64,000 nt of DNA from Urophycis tenuis (Eukaryota; Chordata; Actinopteri; Gadiformes; Phycidae). Within the stretch, counting starts at the first letter, position 1. Each line of letters begins with the position of its first letter. Below the pieces are notes generated by a model, which had not been told where the DNA came from, did not search any database, and saw only the letters and a program-made list of their open reading frames with translations. The stretch spans positions 172,501 to 236,500 of the forward strand of contig JAXIVH010000043.1 in NCBI GenBank assembly GCA_036785325.1, written 5' to 3'. Shown in pieces: positions 21,775-33,140 of this stretch. Made by a program: the position numbers and the translations under genes.

Positions 21775-23750
21775 ATGAAAGATGACAGATGGACAGTGGT
21801 TATCAATGAGATGAACAGACCTAAGATGAAAATGGCTAGAAAACAGTCTGGGGTGTGTGGTGTGGTATACAAATCCATTATCTGGTGGTGCTGGCGCTTC
21901 CGAGACGTTGGGAGCGGGTGGTTGAGGTATTGTAGAGCCTGATAGCTGATGGGATGAAAGAGCCCCCCAAGCGCTTTGAAGCACGTGGCTGAGTGAGCCT
22001 ATGGCTGAACGTGCTCCTCAGTTGCCTCAGCTCGGCATAGAGAGGGTGAGAGGGGTTGTCCAGGATCGCCTGCAGCTTTCCCCTCATCCTCCTCTCTGTC
22101 ACCGCCTCCACACAGTCCAGCTTCATCCCCACCACGGAGCTCGCCCTCCTCACCAGCTTGTTCAGCTTACTGGCCCCACCGCTCCCAATGCCTCCTCCCC
22201 AGCACACGACGGCGAAGAAGGTGACACTGGCTACCACCGACTGGTAGAACATCCGTAGCAGCCTAGTGCACACATTGAAGGATCTGAGCCTCCTCAGGAA
22301 GAACAGCCTGCTCTGTCCCTTCCTGTAGAGGGCCTCGGTATTGTCAGACCAGTCCAGTTTGTTGTTTAGGTGCACCCCAAGGAACTTGCAGGTATCCACT
22401 ATCTCCACCTCTTCCCCCTTTATGGAAACCGGTAATGGGGGACTCTTTCTGCGTCTGAAGTCCACCACCAGCTCCTTGGTTTTCCCTGTGTTGAGCTGAA
22501 GGTGGTTCCCGTCACACCATCCCACAAAGTTCTTCACCAGTTCCCTGTACTCCTCCTCCTCGTTGTCTGTGATGCATCCAACAATGGAGGAGTCATCCGA
22601 GAACTTCTGCAGGTGGCATGTTCGGGAGTTGTAGCAGAAATCCGAGGTGTAGAGGGTGAACAGGAATGGTGAAAGTACAGTTCCCTGGGGTGTGCCGGTG
22701 TTGCTAGTCACCATATCTGACAAGCAGTGTCGCAGCTTGACATACTGCGGCCTGTCCGTGAGGTAGTCCGTAATCCATGCCACCATGTCAGGATCGACCT
22801 GCATCACCAGGAGCTTCTCAGCCAGCCGGCCTGGCTGGACGGTGTCAAAAGCACTGGAGAAGTCGAAGAACATGATTCTCACCATGCTCTGTGGCCTCTC
22901 CAGGTGTGTGTAAGCTCTGTGAAGTAGGTAGATGATGGCATCCTCCACGCCGATGTGGGTCTGGTACGCAAACTGCAATGGGTCCAGTCAGTCGCGCACC
23001 CTGGGCTTGAGATGGTCCAGAACCAACCTCTCAAAGGTTTTCATGACGTGTGACGTTAGTGCCACAGGTCTGAAGTCCCCTGGAGCGTTGGGACGACCCT
23101 TCTTCGGCACAGGGACTACGCAGGAAGTCTTCCATAGAGTTGGCACCCTTTTCAGCCTCAGGGAGAGGCCGAAAAGGTGCGTGAACACTCCTGCCAGCTG
23201 CTCCGCACAGATCTTGAGCACCCTCGGGCTGATGTCATCGGGTCCTCTGGCCTTGTTAGGCCTGATCCTTGTGAGCTGCCGTCTCACGTGGCTGGTGCTG
23301 GTTGGGGTTGTTATTACTGGGGTCACAGGAGTAGTCGGGGGTGTGGCGAGGGGGTGACTGTCCTCTGGGCCGGACATTGGTCCAGCCTCCCTGTGAGGGT
23401 GGAACGGGAGAGAGAGGGAGGGTGGTGCTGGGAGGGGAGGTGCAGGAGCTGCCATGCCCGGATCTGGTGGTACAGCAGGGAGATGAGTAGGGCAGGAGGG
23501 GGGAAGGGGAATTGAAGATCTGGCCCCAGTTGGTGAGTCAAATCTGTTGAAGAACAGGTTTAACTCATCGGCCCATTCCTTTGTCCCCCCCTGTGATCCT
23601 CCGGCAGTTTTCAAGCCGGTGATGGTTCTCACCCCTGCCCAGCTGTAGGAAAAGCTGCTAGCTATTTTTTTGCACAGGGAGACAGCCCTTGTGATGCGGC
23701 TGTCATCCATCCCATGACCTGTGAGAATAAGAATCATAACTTTATCAGCA
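21775..23750 (-). pseudogene. FSDD-type LINE reverse transcriptase (copy B)
   Basis: Two abutting minus-strand frames. 23737-22988 holds the pre-RT segment and RT start (RPNKARGPDDISPRVLKICA, VVPVPKKG, DFRPVALTSHVMKTFERLVL). 22978-21878 holds the core: FFDFSSAFDTVQP, NTGTPQGTVLSPFLFTLYTS, KFSDDSSIVGCI, LQLNTGKTKELVVDFRR and KFLGVHLNNKLDW. A stop or frame change at about 22980 breaks the protein. The polymerase box reads FSDD, not FADD, but both catalytic Asp are kept. There is no endonuclease domain, so the copy is 5'-truncated. It lies head-to-tail with copy A. Confidence 0.88.
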
Positions 23751-24230
23751 GAGTGCTTTCTTAAAAATATAAATATAAATATGAGGGTTGATCTGATTTT
23801 CAGTCAATTCCAGTACTCATTTAAAAACCCAAAGGCAAAAGAAAATGAAAATGGTCGATATGAAGGAAAGTCGAAGTAAGTTGTTTAAGGCCCTGTTTAA
23901 ACACTGTTTTAGGACTGTCACAGGTTAATAAAGTGACGAACCGGCCCCACGTCTCCTGCATTTCATTGAGACACAACACAGACGAGTTTATGTTACACTA
24001 TGCTATCTCTCAATCTATCTATCTATCTAGGCTATCTCTATCTATATATTTACTTATATATCTGACACTGTCACTCTCTCACTACTCATCTCTCTCAATG
24101 GTATCAAGGTGGGCTTTTGTCCGGAGTCCCCAATGTGACGTCATACAATGCATTATGGGCATTGCTAACCTGTTAGCCAGAGGCTAACATTTCACCTACT
24201 TTTCCTTATTATATTTCCTTTTTGTGATAC
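23751..24230. other. AT-rich spacer with a (TATC)n tract
   Basis: Between the LINE and the hAT coding fragments. It contains ctatctatctatctat near 24010-24060. No gene seen. Confidence 0.5.
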
Positions 24231-25294
24231 CCTACAACGTCAAATACAATGGATAACTGTTTAAATGTTTATTACCAACTAGAAAATTGCCAGAATAGAA
24301 AAAAAAAAAACCTGCACCATGGGCTTTAACGAGAGAATGTTGAAGAGCCTCTGCAATGTGTTCACCAGTGTGGTTGTCGGGAAAGTAGCTTGTTTGGAGG
24401 CACGCCGTTTTCATCTCCCAATCTTCAATAAAGTGCACGGTTAGGCACATATACGGCTCGCATGTGGGGCTTGTCCACATGTCGGTTGTTAACACGAAAT
24501 GTTGTTAACCCGAAAGTTTTTTCTGCATGTAGCATACATCTCTGGCAGAACTTCCCTAGCAAAATGATTACGGCTGGGCAATTGGTACCGTGGGTCAATT
24601 ACTCTCAACATATTGATGAAACCCCTTTTCTCAACCAAGGCTATGGGGACCATATCCTTGGCAATATGGAATGCCACCGACACACGCCTTAGTTATATCA
24701 CGCCACTTCTTAGTTTTACGGTCATAAGGCACTTATGAATTAAGCTTCCAACGAGCTTTGCTTTGGGAGAGAGACAGAAGGGGACTGCGAGCCTTTGGCT
24801 ACAGCAGCAGCACCACGTAGTTTGACACTCTCTTCATACAACAGTCGGTGGTTCTGCTGCAGGTGGGTGAAGAGATTTGTAGTGTTTCCACCTTTCGTCA
24901 TAACTGTTTTCTTGCACTCTTTGCAAATCGCGTCGCTTTGCTGTTCATCTGTAATTCGAAACCCGAAGTACGTCCAAATAACGGAGCCATGATGTTTTTT
25001 TTTAGCTACCAACTGCTCGCTCTCCACTTGCACAGTGTTCGCCATGGTTTTGTTCAAATGATTGTTATGATGCGTAGAGTGCCGCGTGGGTGGGAGAATA
25101 TGACGTACATGAAAGGGGCGGGCCGCGGGATTGAGCAGCTGCGGCTCGAGGCTGGTAGGCTCAGAGAGAAGCTGTCAGGCTGATAAAATAGCGTTCGCAA
25201 CGCAAAATCAAATTAATATAATATAATATGTATGTATAATATATATATAAATGTACCGGTATAGCGCTAACTACCGGTATATCGCCCAGCCCTA

Positions 25295-26243
25295 CATGCC
25301 AGTGACGTAGCTGATTGTTGAAATCCAAAATGGCAGCGCCCAGGTAACAAAAACAACACTTTAACATAGAATTGTATCCCTTTTAAACAAGTTCAGCCAT
25401 TTTAGTTATGTACCAATGAGAAGGCAGACAATACATCTGTTATATCAACTAAACTTAAAATTTCAGTTCAGTTCATCTTTAACCCGGGGTCTGTATGCAG
25501 GCATTAATATAGTGGTGGTGTGGTCTGAGGCTCCTAGGTGGGGCAGGGGGAGGGCTTTGTAGGTAGCAATCACCATTGAACCTCTCTCGATAGCCCACTC
25601 TTATTACAGGAAATTGTGGGGCCCATTCCTTCAATTCGTTAAGAAGACAGATCTTCCACTCACCCCTAACTGACACAACTGAAGCAGCTTAGAGAGGTAG
25701 ATATGTCATTTGTGTGGTAATAGGGGTTATAATGTATGCTACTGTTCTGTCTTGGGATGTCTGTTGCTGTTTCTATTGTAGTTTACTATTATTTGACTGC
25801 TGTTTTTTTGTCTTTATCTGTCCCAGTCCCATTTTTTTTCATTATTATTTATTTATTCATGTTTTTTTTATTGTGGTTGTTCTAGTTTATACAAGTTGTT
25901 TGGGTATGCAGTAGTACGTCAGTGACCACTTTCCTATTCTCTTTTCTGTTGTTTTTCTAAAAAGGAAAAATGGATACTTAACGCTTTGTGAATGTCTTTA
26001 TATAACTTGTATACATCAAAAGTTGAAAAACCCCCCCACAAAAAAACGGCATCCCGATCGGACAAAGGAGGTTCCACCAGGAGGAGGCGTTATGTGTAAG
26101 GACATAATGGGCCTTACGGACCCATTATGTCCTTGCGGACCCCCCTTGCGTCCACCGCAAAGGCCTGACGTGCACCTCCCAAAAATCCTAGACGTGCGTT
26201 GAGGCAACGCAACACCAACGCAGCGGCATTGGCTGTGATTTTT
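25295..26243. other. Intergenic, with a 14-bp-arm inverted repeat
   Basis: No recognisable gene. aaggacataatggg (26098-26111) and cccattatgtcctt (26121-26134) form a perfect stem with a 9-bp loop. The surrounding GC-rich 26050-26240 looks like a small foldback or MITE end next to the LINE 5' truncation point. Confidence 0.5.
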
Positions 26244-28020
26244 CAGTACCGAAGAGGGCGCGTCCTAGCACCTCTAATGACTACAGACCGGTGGCACTGA
26301 CGTCCCACCTGATAAAGTCCCTGGAGAGGCTGGTCCTGTCACTTCTTCGGCCCCTGGTCAGTGCATCGCTGGACCCGCTGCAGTTTGCCTACCAGCCGAG
26401 GCTGGGAGTGGAGGATGCCATCATCTTCCTGCTTCACCGTGCCTATGCCCACTTGGACAGGCCCGGAAGCACTGTGAGAATCATGTTTTTTGACTTCTCC
26501 AGTGCTTTCAACACTATCAGGCCTGCCCTGTTGGAGAGTAAGCTGACGGCGATGCTGGTGGACTCCTCCCTGGTTTCCTGGATTACGGACTACTTAACGG
26601 GTCGACCACAGTTTGTCAGACTGCAGGACTGTGTGTCTGACACTGTGGTCAGCAGCACAGGGGCTCCACAGGGGACCGTTCTGTCACCATTCCTGTTCAC
26701 CCTGTACACCTCAGACTTCCAGTTCCACTCGGAGTCCTGCCATCTGCAGAAGTTTTCAGACGATTCTGCAGTGGTTGGATGTGTTAGTGACGGTAACGAT
26801 GTGGAGTACAGGAGCGTCGTGGATTCCTTCGTTGAGTGGTGTGAGCTAAACCATCTGCAGCTCAACACCAACAAGATGAAGGAGTTGGTGGTGGATTTCC
26901 GGAGGTTGAAATCTACCCCCACACCCATCTCCATCAAGGGGGTGACTGTCGACGTTGTCCAGGATTACAAATACCTGGGTGTTCACCTGGACAATAAACT
27001 GGACTGGGCCAAGAACACTGAGGCTGTGTATAAGAAAGGCCAGAGCCGACTTTATTTCCTGAGGAGGCTCCGGTCCTTCAACGTCTGTAATACTATGCTT
27101 AAGATGTTCTACCAGTCGGTGGTAGCCAGTACCATCTTCTTCGGGGTCGCGTGCTGGGGAAGCAGGTTGAGGTCAGCAGATGCCAACAAGATCAGCAGGA
27201 TCGTCAGGAAGGCTGGCTCCGTCCTGGGGGTCCAACTGGACTCTTTGTTGGAGGTGTCTGAGAGGAGGATGCTGCGCAAGTTGCGTAGTATCCTAGACAA
27301 CAACGCTCACCCTCTCCACCAGGTGCTGACCTCATACCGCAGTGCCTTCAGCAATAGACTCATTCCACCCCGGTGTACCACAGAACGCCACAGGAAGTCC
27401 TTTCTTCCTGTGGCCATCAGACTCTATAACTCATCTACTTCAGGTCGTTAGAGGACCTCACATCTTCTAAATGCACCATCACTGCAGAATTCACTTTATT
27501 CACTGCATTCACTGTATTCACTTTATTCAGTCATTTAGTCACTTTATTTAGTACTGCCATGGGAACTATACGTATTGCTGTATATTATATATACCTACGT
27601 AGTTACTGTAGCGGTACGACAAACTACCTCATCTTATTCCATTACACATTCACTGAGATATATTTATATATTTATTAGTTTCTATTATAGTTTGTACGGG
27701 TATATTAGCTTACACTTAAGTTGAGTAACTAAGTATAGGCTAATATAACAAAATGTTAGGCTAGTTGGTTTTTATTTTTATTTTTTATTTTATTTTATTT
27801 ATTTATTTTGTTAGTTGGTAGTTAGTTAGTTGGTTTATAAGTTACTCTTGTTTATTGTTATATTGTTGTTAATTGGTTATATTAGGTATATTTTTATATT
27901 AGGGTATATTTTACTTTATTTTATTTTTAGGTATATTTTATTTTGTGTATATTTCTTTCCTTCTTTGTTTTGATCTGTTGCAAAACAATTTCCCTCGGGA
28001 TGAATAAAGTCTCTTGAATC
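26244..28020 (+). CDS. FSDD-type LINE reverse transcriptase, 5'-truncated but open
   Basis: The frame is open from about 26244 (SNDYRPVALTSHLIKSLERL) to the stop at 27451, with Met at 26291. It includes QFAYQPRLGVEDAIIFLLHR, FFDFSSAFNTIRP, STGAPQGTVLSPFLFTLYTS, KFSDDSAVVGCV, LNTNKMKELVVDFRR and YLGVHLDNKLDW. The C-terminal end is RKSFLPVAIRLYNSS. The 3' UTR runs to about 28020 and ends ctcgggatgaataaag plus (TCTTGAA)n. The element starts inside the RT palm and has no endonuclease, so it is a dead-on-arrival copy, but the RT portion has no stops and is probably recent. It is the same family as 21.0-23.7 kb, on the opposite strand. Confidence 0.9.
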
Positions 28021-28169
28021 TTGAATCTTGATTGGTCCGCTAACTACATCCGCTGGAGACCACTTTTCCGGTTTCCACTCATAAACACCGGCATTTTTAA
28101 GTCTTGGAGTCAGTTTGAGTTGGTTGGTTGGTTGGTTCAGAGAGTTGCAAGAGTTTTGAGTTTTTGAGA

Positions 28170-28274
28170 ATGAACGACCTGGAAGAGCATCTGGCGGAGG
28201 AAGTTCGCAAGTACGCGAACCTGTACGAGGTGTCTGCAAGAAATTACAAGGACCATCAGATGATAAATAGATAA
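28170..28274 (+). pseudogene. MADF-type N-terminal fragment of a Harbinger accessory protein
   Basis: A 34-codon frame from ATG at 28170 encodes LAEEVRKYANLYEVSARNYK and then DHQM before stopping. In fish Harbinger Myb/MADF proteins the N-terminus reads LxEEVRKYxxLYDxxxxxYKDxQM and continues into a Trp-containing helix. Here the sequence is cut right after DHQM. It lies just 3' of the LINE and is probably the remnant of the element the LINE landed beside. Confidence 0.6.
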
Positions 28275-30208
28275 ACAAATAGGCTATAATGAGGCTAATG
28301 ACGATATACATTACAAGAGTCTAGGTCGGTCGGTCAGTCTTTACAAAAAACCATAGCGCCCTCTACCGGTGTGGCATTGAATTGCATTTCGACACATAAA
28401 CCCCACGCAGAACCATCACGGCCTCATGACTGCGTCCGAGCATTGCGTGATCACTACGCGGAAGTGCAGTGGGGGTGGAGCAAGACGTTCATACAAGGGG
28501 TGGCCAGAGGGTGTACAAGGCTTTATAAGGGGGTCTGTATACTAGGCCTAATAAAGGAAAATACTTACTATAACCTAGTACCTAAGGAACATGCCTAATT
28601 GACCATTTTCATAACCCAGATGCATCTCTCGCATGCACGCACACACACACACTATATTGCGATCCCACTCTCTACATTAACATTCTGATTCTGGGTCACC
28701 AAGTGAAAATATTTTAAGCAAGTAAAGCACAAGCATACAGAAGATTAGTTGATGAAATACGTTGCAGTTTATTTGACATAAAATGTATGAAATGTTGCAT
28801 ACTTAGATGTGCAAAATGTGTAAACTATGCAGGCAAAAGGCCAACCAGAAAACTATAAAACAATCAAATACAAACTCTTTTCAATTTTACAACAGGTTGG
28901 GTAATATAGGTAATATAGGTTTCAACATGACCATCATCTAGGTTTACATAGAACATGACCATAGGCCCCAAGATATTTACAGCAAAGTGCTAAACTATCT
29001 CTGGATAGATTTAAAAGAGCATAGGTCTTCTGTTATTGTGAGAGAACTGGCAAAATCTCTTACAAAATCATTCATGTTGATGGTATGTAGTGTGCCCTCC
29101 TTGATTCACCACCAAGTATGCCAAGGTGACTTAACCTCTCATCAGCCAGTTGTCCTGAGGTGGGTTTTCATCAGTTTCAGAGCAGAGAAACTTCTCAGCG
29201 CCACTGTAACTTGGCTACACCTAATTACCTTCACAATAGCATGCAGCTACAGAGATAATCTTTGGGCATTATTGTAGTTTGAGCTCTAGTTTGAAATTCT
29301 TGTGAACTGAGTTCATTTAAAGTCAGTACATACTTACTGAAAACTTCCTATAATGTGGTTTCCCACATTGATATCCTAATCTAGTGCTGTGTGGCTTCAG
29401 ATTAACTACTGTATAGCTAGCTTTCATAACATTAGCTGCAAGCAACTTGCACAGTTGGGACAAAATCTCTTCTCTCAATGTGCTGTCAAATTGTCAATAG
29501 TTTAAAACAAGAATTTATCCAGAGATCACTTTAAAACTTACTTTGGAATTATGGTTTCACTGACACAGGTCCTCTCCATCCATGGAAGCGCTTTCCTCAT
29601 TTGCATAAATCACGCTGCTTTCAACTGAACTGAACTCAACTAGGGTGGCACCCTAGGTAAGTCCTCTCACTCGCGGCCATATTGGCAACGCCTTTCGGGC
29701 AGATATTTGGTCTTAGCAATACCAGGGCTCTATGTAAATGTATAGGGGAGAGCTGTTTGAAATCACGATGAAAAATAGGTTTGGTGGTTTTGTATCAAAT
29801 GAACGTATTTAAAGCTATTCTTACAGGTAATCATGACTGCGCATGCGTAGAGCTTCACGACACTGTTGTCATCTACGGCATAACAGCAAGACGTCATCGC
29901 TCACGGTCGGCAATCCCAGATCGTGCCATAAAGCAAGAGATAAACAACGTAACTTTTACCCTTGCCTGTATCTGCTTTGGTATGGACTGCTTAAAGGCCA
30001 TGTCTGTTTGGATAAATAAAAACAATTAAAAATAACTTCTAAGTGCCGCAAAAAGCGTGCCCGCGTATGATTGGAGCAACGGCACCGGAAGAGGCGGGCG
30101 TGTGCAAACAAGTTTCCCCATGCATTTCAATGGGAGTGATGTCTCCTTCTAGTGGCTGGCAACTAGACTTACTTGAAACCCGATCCCTAGATTGTATATG
30201 TAGATTTG
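28275..30208. other. Intergenic sequence, no gene recognised
   Basis: There is a short (CA)n near 28637-28652. The stretch 29640-30190 (gcggccatattggcaacgcc and following) has the look of a dispersed fish repeat, but I cannot assign it. No coding motifs. Confidence 0.45.
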
Positions 30209-30212
30209 TTAA

Positions 30213-30847
30213 AGGGATATTCCGCCATTTTTGGAAATAAGCTCATTTTCCACCTTCCCTCGAGCAAAACAATCGATCTTTACCCTTTTCCCGTTCATCC
30301 AGCCGTTCTGTGAGTCTGGCGGTACAACTTTTAGCTGTAGCTTAGCATAGATCATTGAATCGGATTAGACCATTGGCATGACGCGCCTCAAAGTATAGTC
30401 CCGGTATACAACCGGTAATAGCAGGTAATCACGTTGGTTGTATTGCCGGAAGAAGCCTACAGGAACTATTGAGGCGCTGCGTCATATCACTGCGCCCATG
30501 GTACCTTTGCAACTTTCCTTGATTATTACGCCAGAATGAGAGTATAGTTCCGGGTAAAATCAGCCTAGAAAATCGCCACGTTTCATTTTCCGTCGGTCTT
30601 ATTGCACTTTCAAACTTGAGAAGAGACAAGTTTTAAATGGGAAAAATTACAGAAATCGTAGTCACTTCTAAGCGGGCGAGATGCCAATGGTCTAATCCGA
30701 TTCAATGATCTATGCTAAGCTACAGCTAAAAGTTGTACCGCCAGACTTACAGAACGGCTGGATGAACGGGAAAAGGGTAAAGATCGATTGTTTTGCTCGA
30801 GGGAAGGTGGAAAATGAGCTGATTTCCAACAATGGCGGAATATCCCT
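30213..30847. mobile_element. Long-TIR MITE flanked by TTAA
   Basis: TTAA at 30209-30212 and 30848-30851 brackets a 635-bp element. It starts AGGGATATTCCGCCATT, and about 168 bp of its left side (to about 30380, accattggcat) is repeated inverted from about 30680 to 30847. The arms share long words such as caaaacaatcgatctttacc and gctgtagcttagcat. The interior (30381-30680) is non-coding. The TTAA target and long arms suggest a piggyBac- or Kolobok-mobilised non-autonomous element. Confidence 0.88.
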
Positions 30848-30926
30848 TTAAATGCACAAGAAAAACTAACTTAAAATGTCATTATGAAAAATTACAGCAC
30901 TATCGCCCTTCAGTAAAGATGTGGTT

Positions 30927-30942
30927 GGCCCTTAAAAGAGCC
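30927..30942 (-). terminator. Histone 3' stem-loop of the first H2A, with a wobble pair
   Basis: On the minus strand: GGCTCTTTTAAGGGCC. The canonical metazoan histone mRNA stem-loop is GGCTCTTTTMAGAGCC. One A-to-G change turns a U-A pair into U-G, which can still pair. It lies 26 bp past the H2A stop. Confidence 0.85.
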
Positions 30943-30967
30943 TTTAGGTTATCAAGATGCATCCAGA

Positions 30968-31351
30968 TTACTTCTTAGCGGGTTTCTCGGTCTTCTTAGG
31001 AAGAAGAACGGCCTGGATGTTGGGCAACACGCCGCCCTGAGCGATGGTCACACCGCCCAAGAGTTTGTTGAGCTCCTCGTCGTTGCGGACGGCCAGCTGC
31101 AGATGGCGGGGGATGATGCGGGTCTTCTTGTTGTCGCGGGCGGCGTTCCCCGCCAACTCCAGGATCTCGGCGGTTAGATACTCGAGCACAGCCGCCAAGT
31201 AGACTGGTGCGCCGGCTCCGACGCGATGAGCATAGTTGCCTTTGCGGAGAAGTCTGTGCACGCGGCCGACGGGGAACTGCAGCCCAGCCCGGGATGAGCG
31301 GGTCTTGGCCTTAGCCCTGGCTTTGCCTCCGGTTTTACCTCTTCCAGACAT
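30968..31351 (-). CDS. h2a: Histone H2A (copy 1)
   Basis: A 127-residue core histone beginning MSGRGKTGGKARAKAKTRSS and ending LPKKTEKPAKK, intronless. It pairs with H2B in the nucleosome; the acidic-patch segment AEILELAGNAARDNKK is intact. The annotated start is the canonical Met; an upstream in-frame Met (31369) would add six residues and is not expected. Upstream on the minus strand are a TTTATATAG TATA-like box near 31420-31428 and a CCAAT motif near 31445. The 3' stem-loop at 30927 marks it as replication-dependent. The protein is identical to copy 2 at 38544. Confidence 0.97.
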   Translation of the reverse strand: MSGRGKTGGKARAKAKTRSSRAGLQFPVGRVHRLLRKGNYAHRVGAGAPVYLAAVLEYLTAEILELAGNAARDNKKTRIIPRHLQLAVRNDEELNKLLGGVTIAQGGVLPNIQAVLLPKKTEKPAKK

Positions 31352-31545
31352 GGCTGCCTTGCCCTTCACCTTCCTATCTTAATGAAATGGTATTTACCAT
31401 AACTTCCGTACACACTGACTATATAAAGCCACAGGTCTCTGCTCATTGGCCAGCTCACACCTGAAAAAAATGGACCAACCACAATAAACCACATACATCA
31501 CCGTCAAGACCAATAGATGGCAGTATTGGGCCGAACGACAAATCG

Positions 31546-31700
31546 TTCCCGTCGATACAGGCAGCGGCCACGGCAGTCCACTAGGGTCAGCGGTTCGATT
31601 CCTTTGATCCCCTCCTCCAACTGTCCACATGTCGAACCCGACAAATGTACTAATTGTAAGTCGCTTTGGACAAAAGTGTCTGCTTAATGACCCTTTACCC
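31546..31700 (+). mobile_element. tRNA-derived SINE (plus orientation)
   Basis: It contains the B-box-like ggttcgattcc (31590-31602) and ends with the fish LINE/SINE tail motif taagtcgctttggac, aaaagtgtctgcttaatgac (31650-31692). It is absent at the same point of the second H2A-H3 spacer, so it inserted after the unit duplicated or was lost from the other unit. Confidence 0.65.
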
Positions 31701-31849
31701 TTTAGTATACATCTCTGGTCTATAATAGGAGTTATATATATATATATATAAATGTTGGGTTTTTTTACTGGGACCTTGTGGTCTTCATTTGTCATTCCTA
31801 TGTTTTTTAGACATGGGAACGACATTGGTTCTCTGCATTTGACCCATCC

Positions 31850-32042
31850 TATAGGAGCAGTGGGCTGCTATGATCAGCGCCCGGGGAGCAAGTTGGGGTG
31901 CAGGGTTCAGTGTCTTGCTCAAGGACACTTTGACATGCAGACAGTTTTGGAAGTGGGGATCAAGGGGATCGAACCGCCGACCCTACGGTTAGTGGACGAC
32001 CAGCTCTGTCCACCCGGTCTACCCACTGAGCTACGTATAATT
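31850..32042 (-). mobile_element. tRNA-derived SINE (minus orientation)
   Basis: On the minus strand, A box tagctcagtgggtaga (32033-32018) and B box ggttcgatcc (31975-31966) have RNA polymerase III tRNA-promoter form. They are followed by a conserved body (gtgtccttgagcaagacac, around 31930-31905). It faces the SINE at 31546. Confidence 0.7.
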
Positions 32043-32489
32043 AACAAAACAATTTCCAACTCCTGACAATTGTTAAGGGCAACGCTGTGGAATCAGTATG
32101 ATATATTACATTGGCTGGCTATTATCAATGTATGCAGCAGCCTGCCATCTTTTGCTATTGTCGGCTGACATATATATATTTAAAATGAGGCACATTTAAT
32201 GACATCATTTCCGATGTCAGAAAGGTGTTTGCACAAACAAGGAGTTCGACTTAGTGATTGGTGTTTGCAGTAAATAATAAATATAGACAATAAAAATACA
32301 CAAACAGTGCAAGATGGCTGGACCCAATATATTGAGTTAAGAAATAGAGTCTGTAGCGCATGAATATGCAGTCATCTAGGGTAGGATGTCCAACCGTTCA
32401 TCTTGGCCAGCGATTAAATTACTTTTCAGTTGCATCATACACTACAGCATGGAAACAGGAAATGAGAATTGCCCTTCAGACATGTACGT

Positions 32490-32505
32490 GGCTCTTAAAA
32501 GAGCC
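32490..32505 (-). terminator. Histone 3' stem-loop of H3 copy 1
   Basis: Canonical GGCTCTTTTAAGAGCC on the minus strand, 27 bp beyond the H3 stop. Confidence 0.95.
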
Positions 32506-32531
32506 GTTTTTATTAACCCGGACTGAGCAGT

Positions 32532-32994
<463 letters not shown>

Positions 32995-33140
32995 GGCTGC
33001 CCCCTCACGCTGATAGGCCCTTTTTAAAAACCCGCGGTGACAACGTAGAGCCGATCAGAGAGATGAATGGCTCTGGGACAACTGAAAGAGAGCTCAAAAC
33101 ACCCACCCCATTTTTCCGTGGTCAAGACAAGATAATGTGA

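Larger units (their letters stand above)
19099..25294 (-). pseudogene. ZBED1-like hAT transposase split by LINE insertions
   Basis: In minus-strand order: a BED zinc finger at 25057-24740 (WTYFGFRI, AICKECKKTV, THLQQNH); fragments at 24683-24489 (RVIDPRYQLPSRNHFA); catalytic region 24495-24232 (MLTTDMWTSPTCEPYM, where the Asp of TTDMWTS is a family hallmark); after the LINEs, 21030-20680 (ESATRWGSRQ, MIERILEQE, LEFTD-type segment); and 19690-19099 with the C-terminal dimerisation domain (DPLKWWKEFG, YLLVPATSSPSERVFSCSGN). The right terminus near 25294 reads ggctgggcgatat on the minus strand, a typical hAT end. LINE copies occupy 21031-23750, and about 1 kb of unrelated sequence (19690-20670) breaks it again. 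It cannot be active. Confidence 0.85.

Noticed and set aside
31394..31825. 143-residue minus-strand frame upstream of H2A
   Set aside because: Runs across SINE and promoter sequence and contains an Ile-Tyr stretch from a TA repeat; not conserved.
31966..32033. Possible functional tRNA gene on the minus strand
   Set aside because: A and B boxes are present but no complete cloverleaf or acceptor stem was found; a SINE head fits better.
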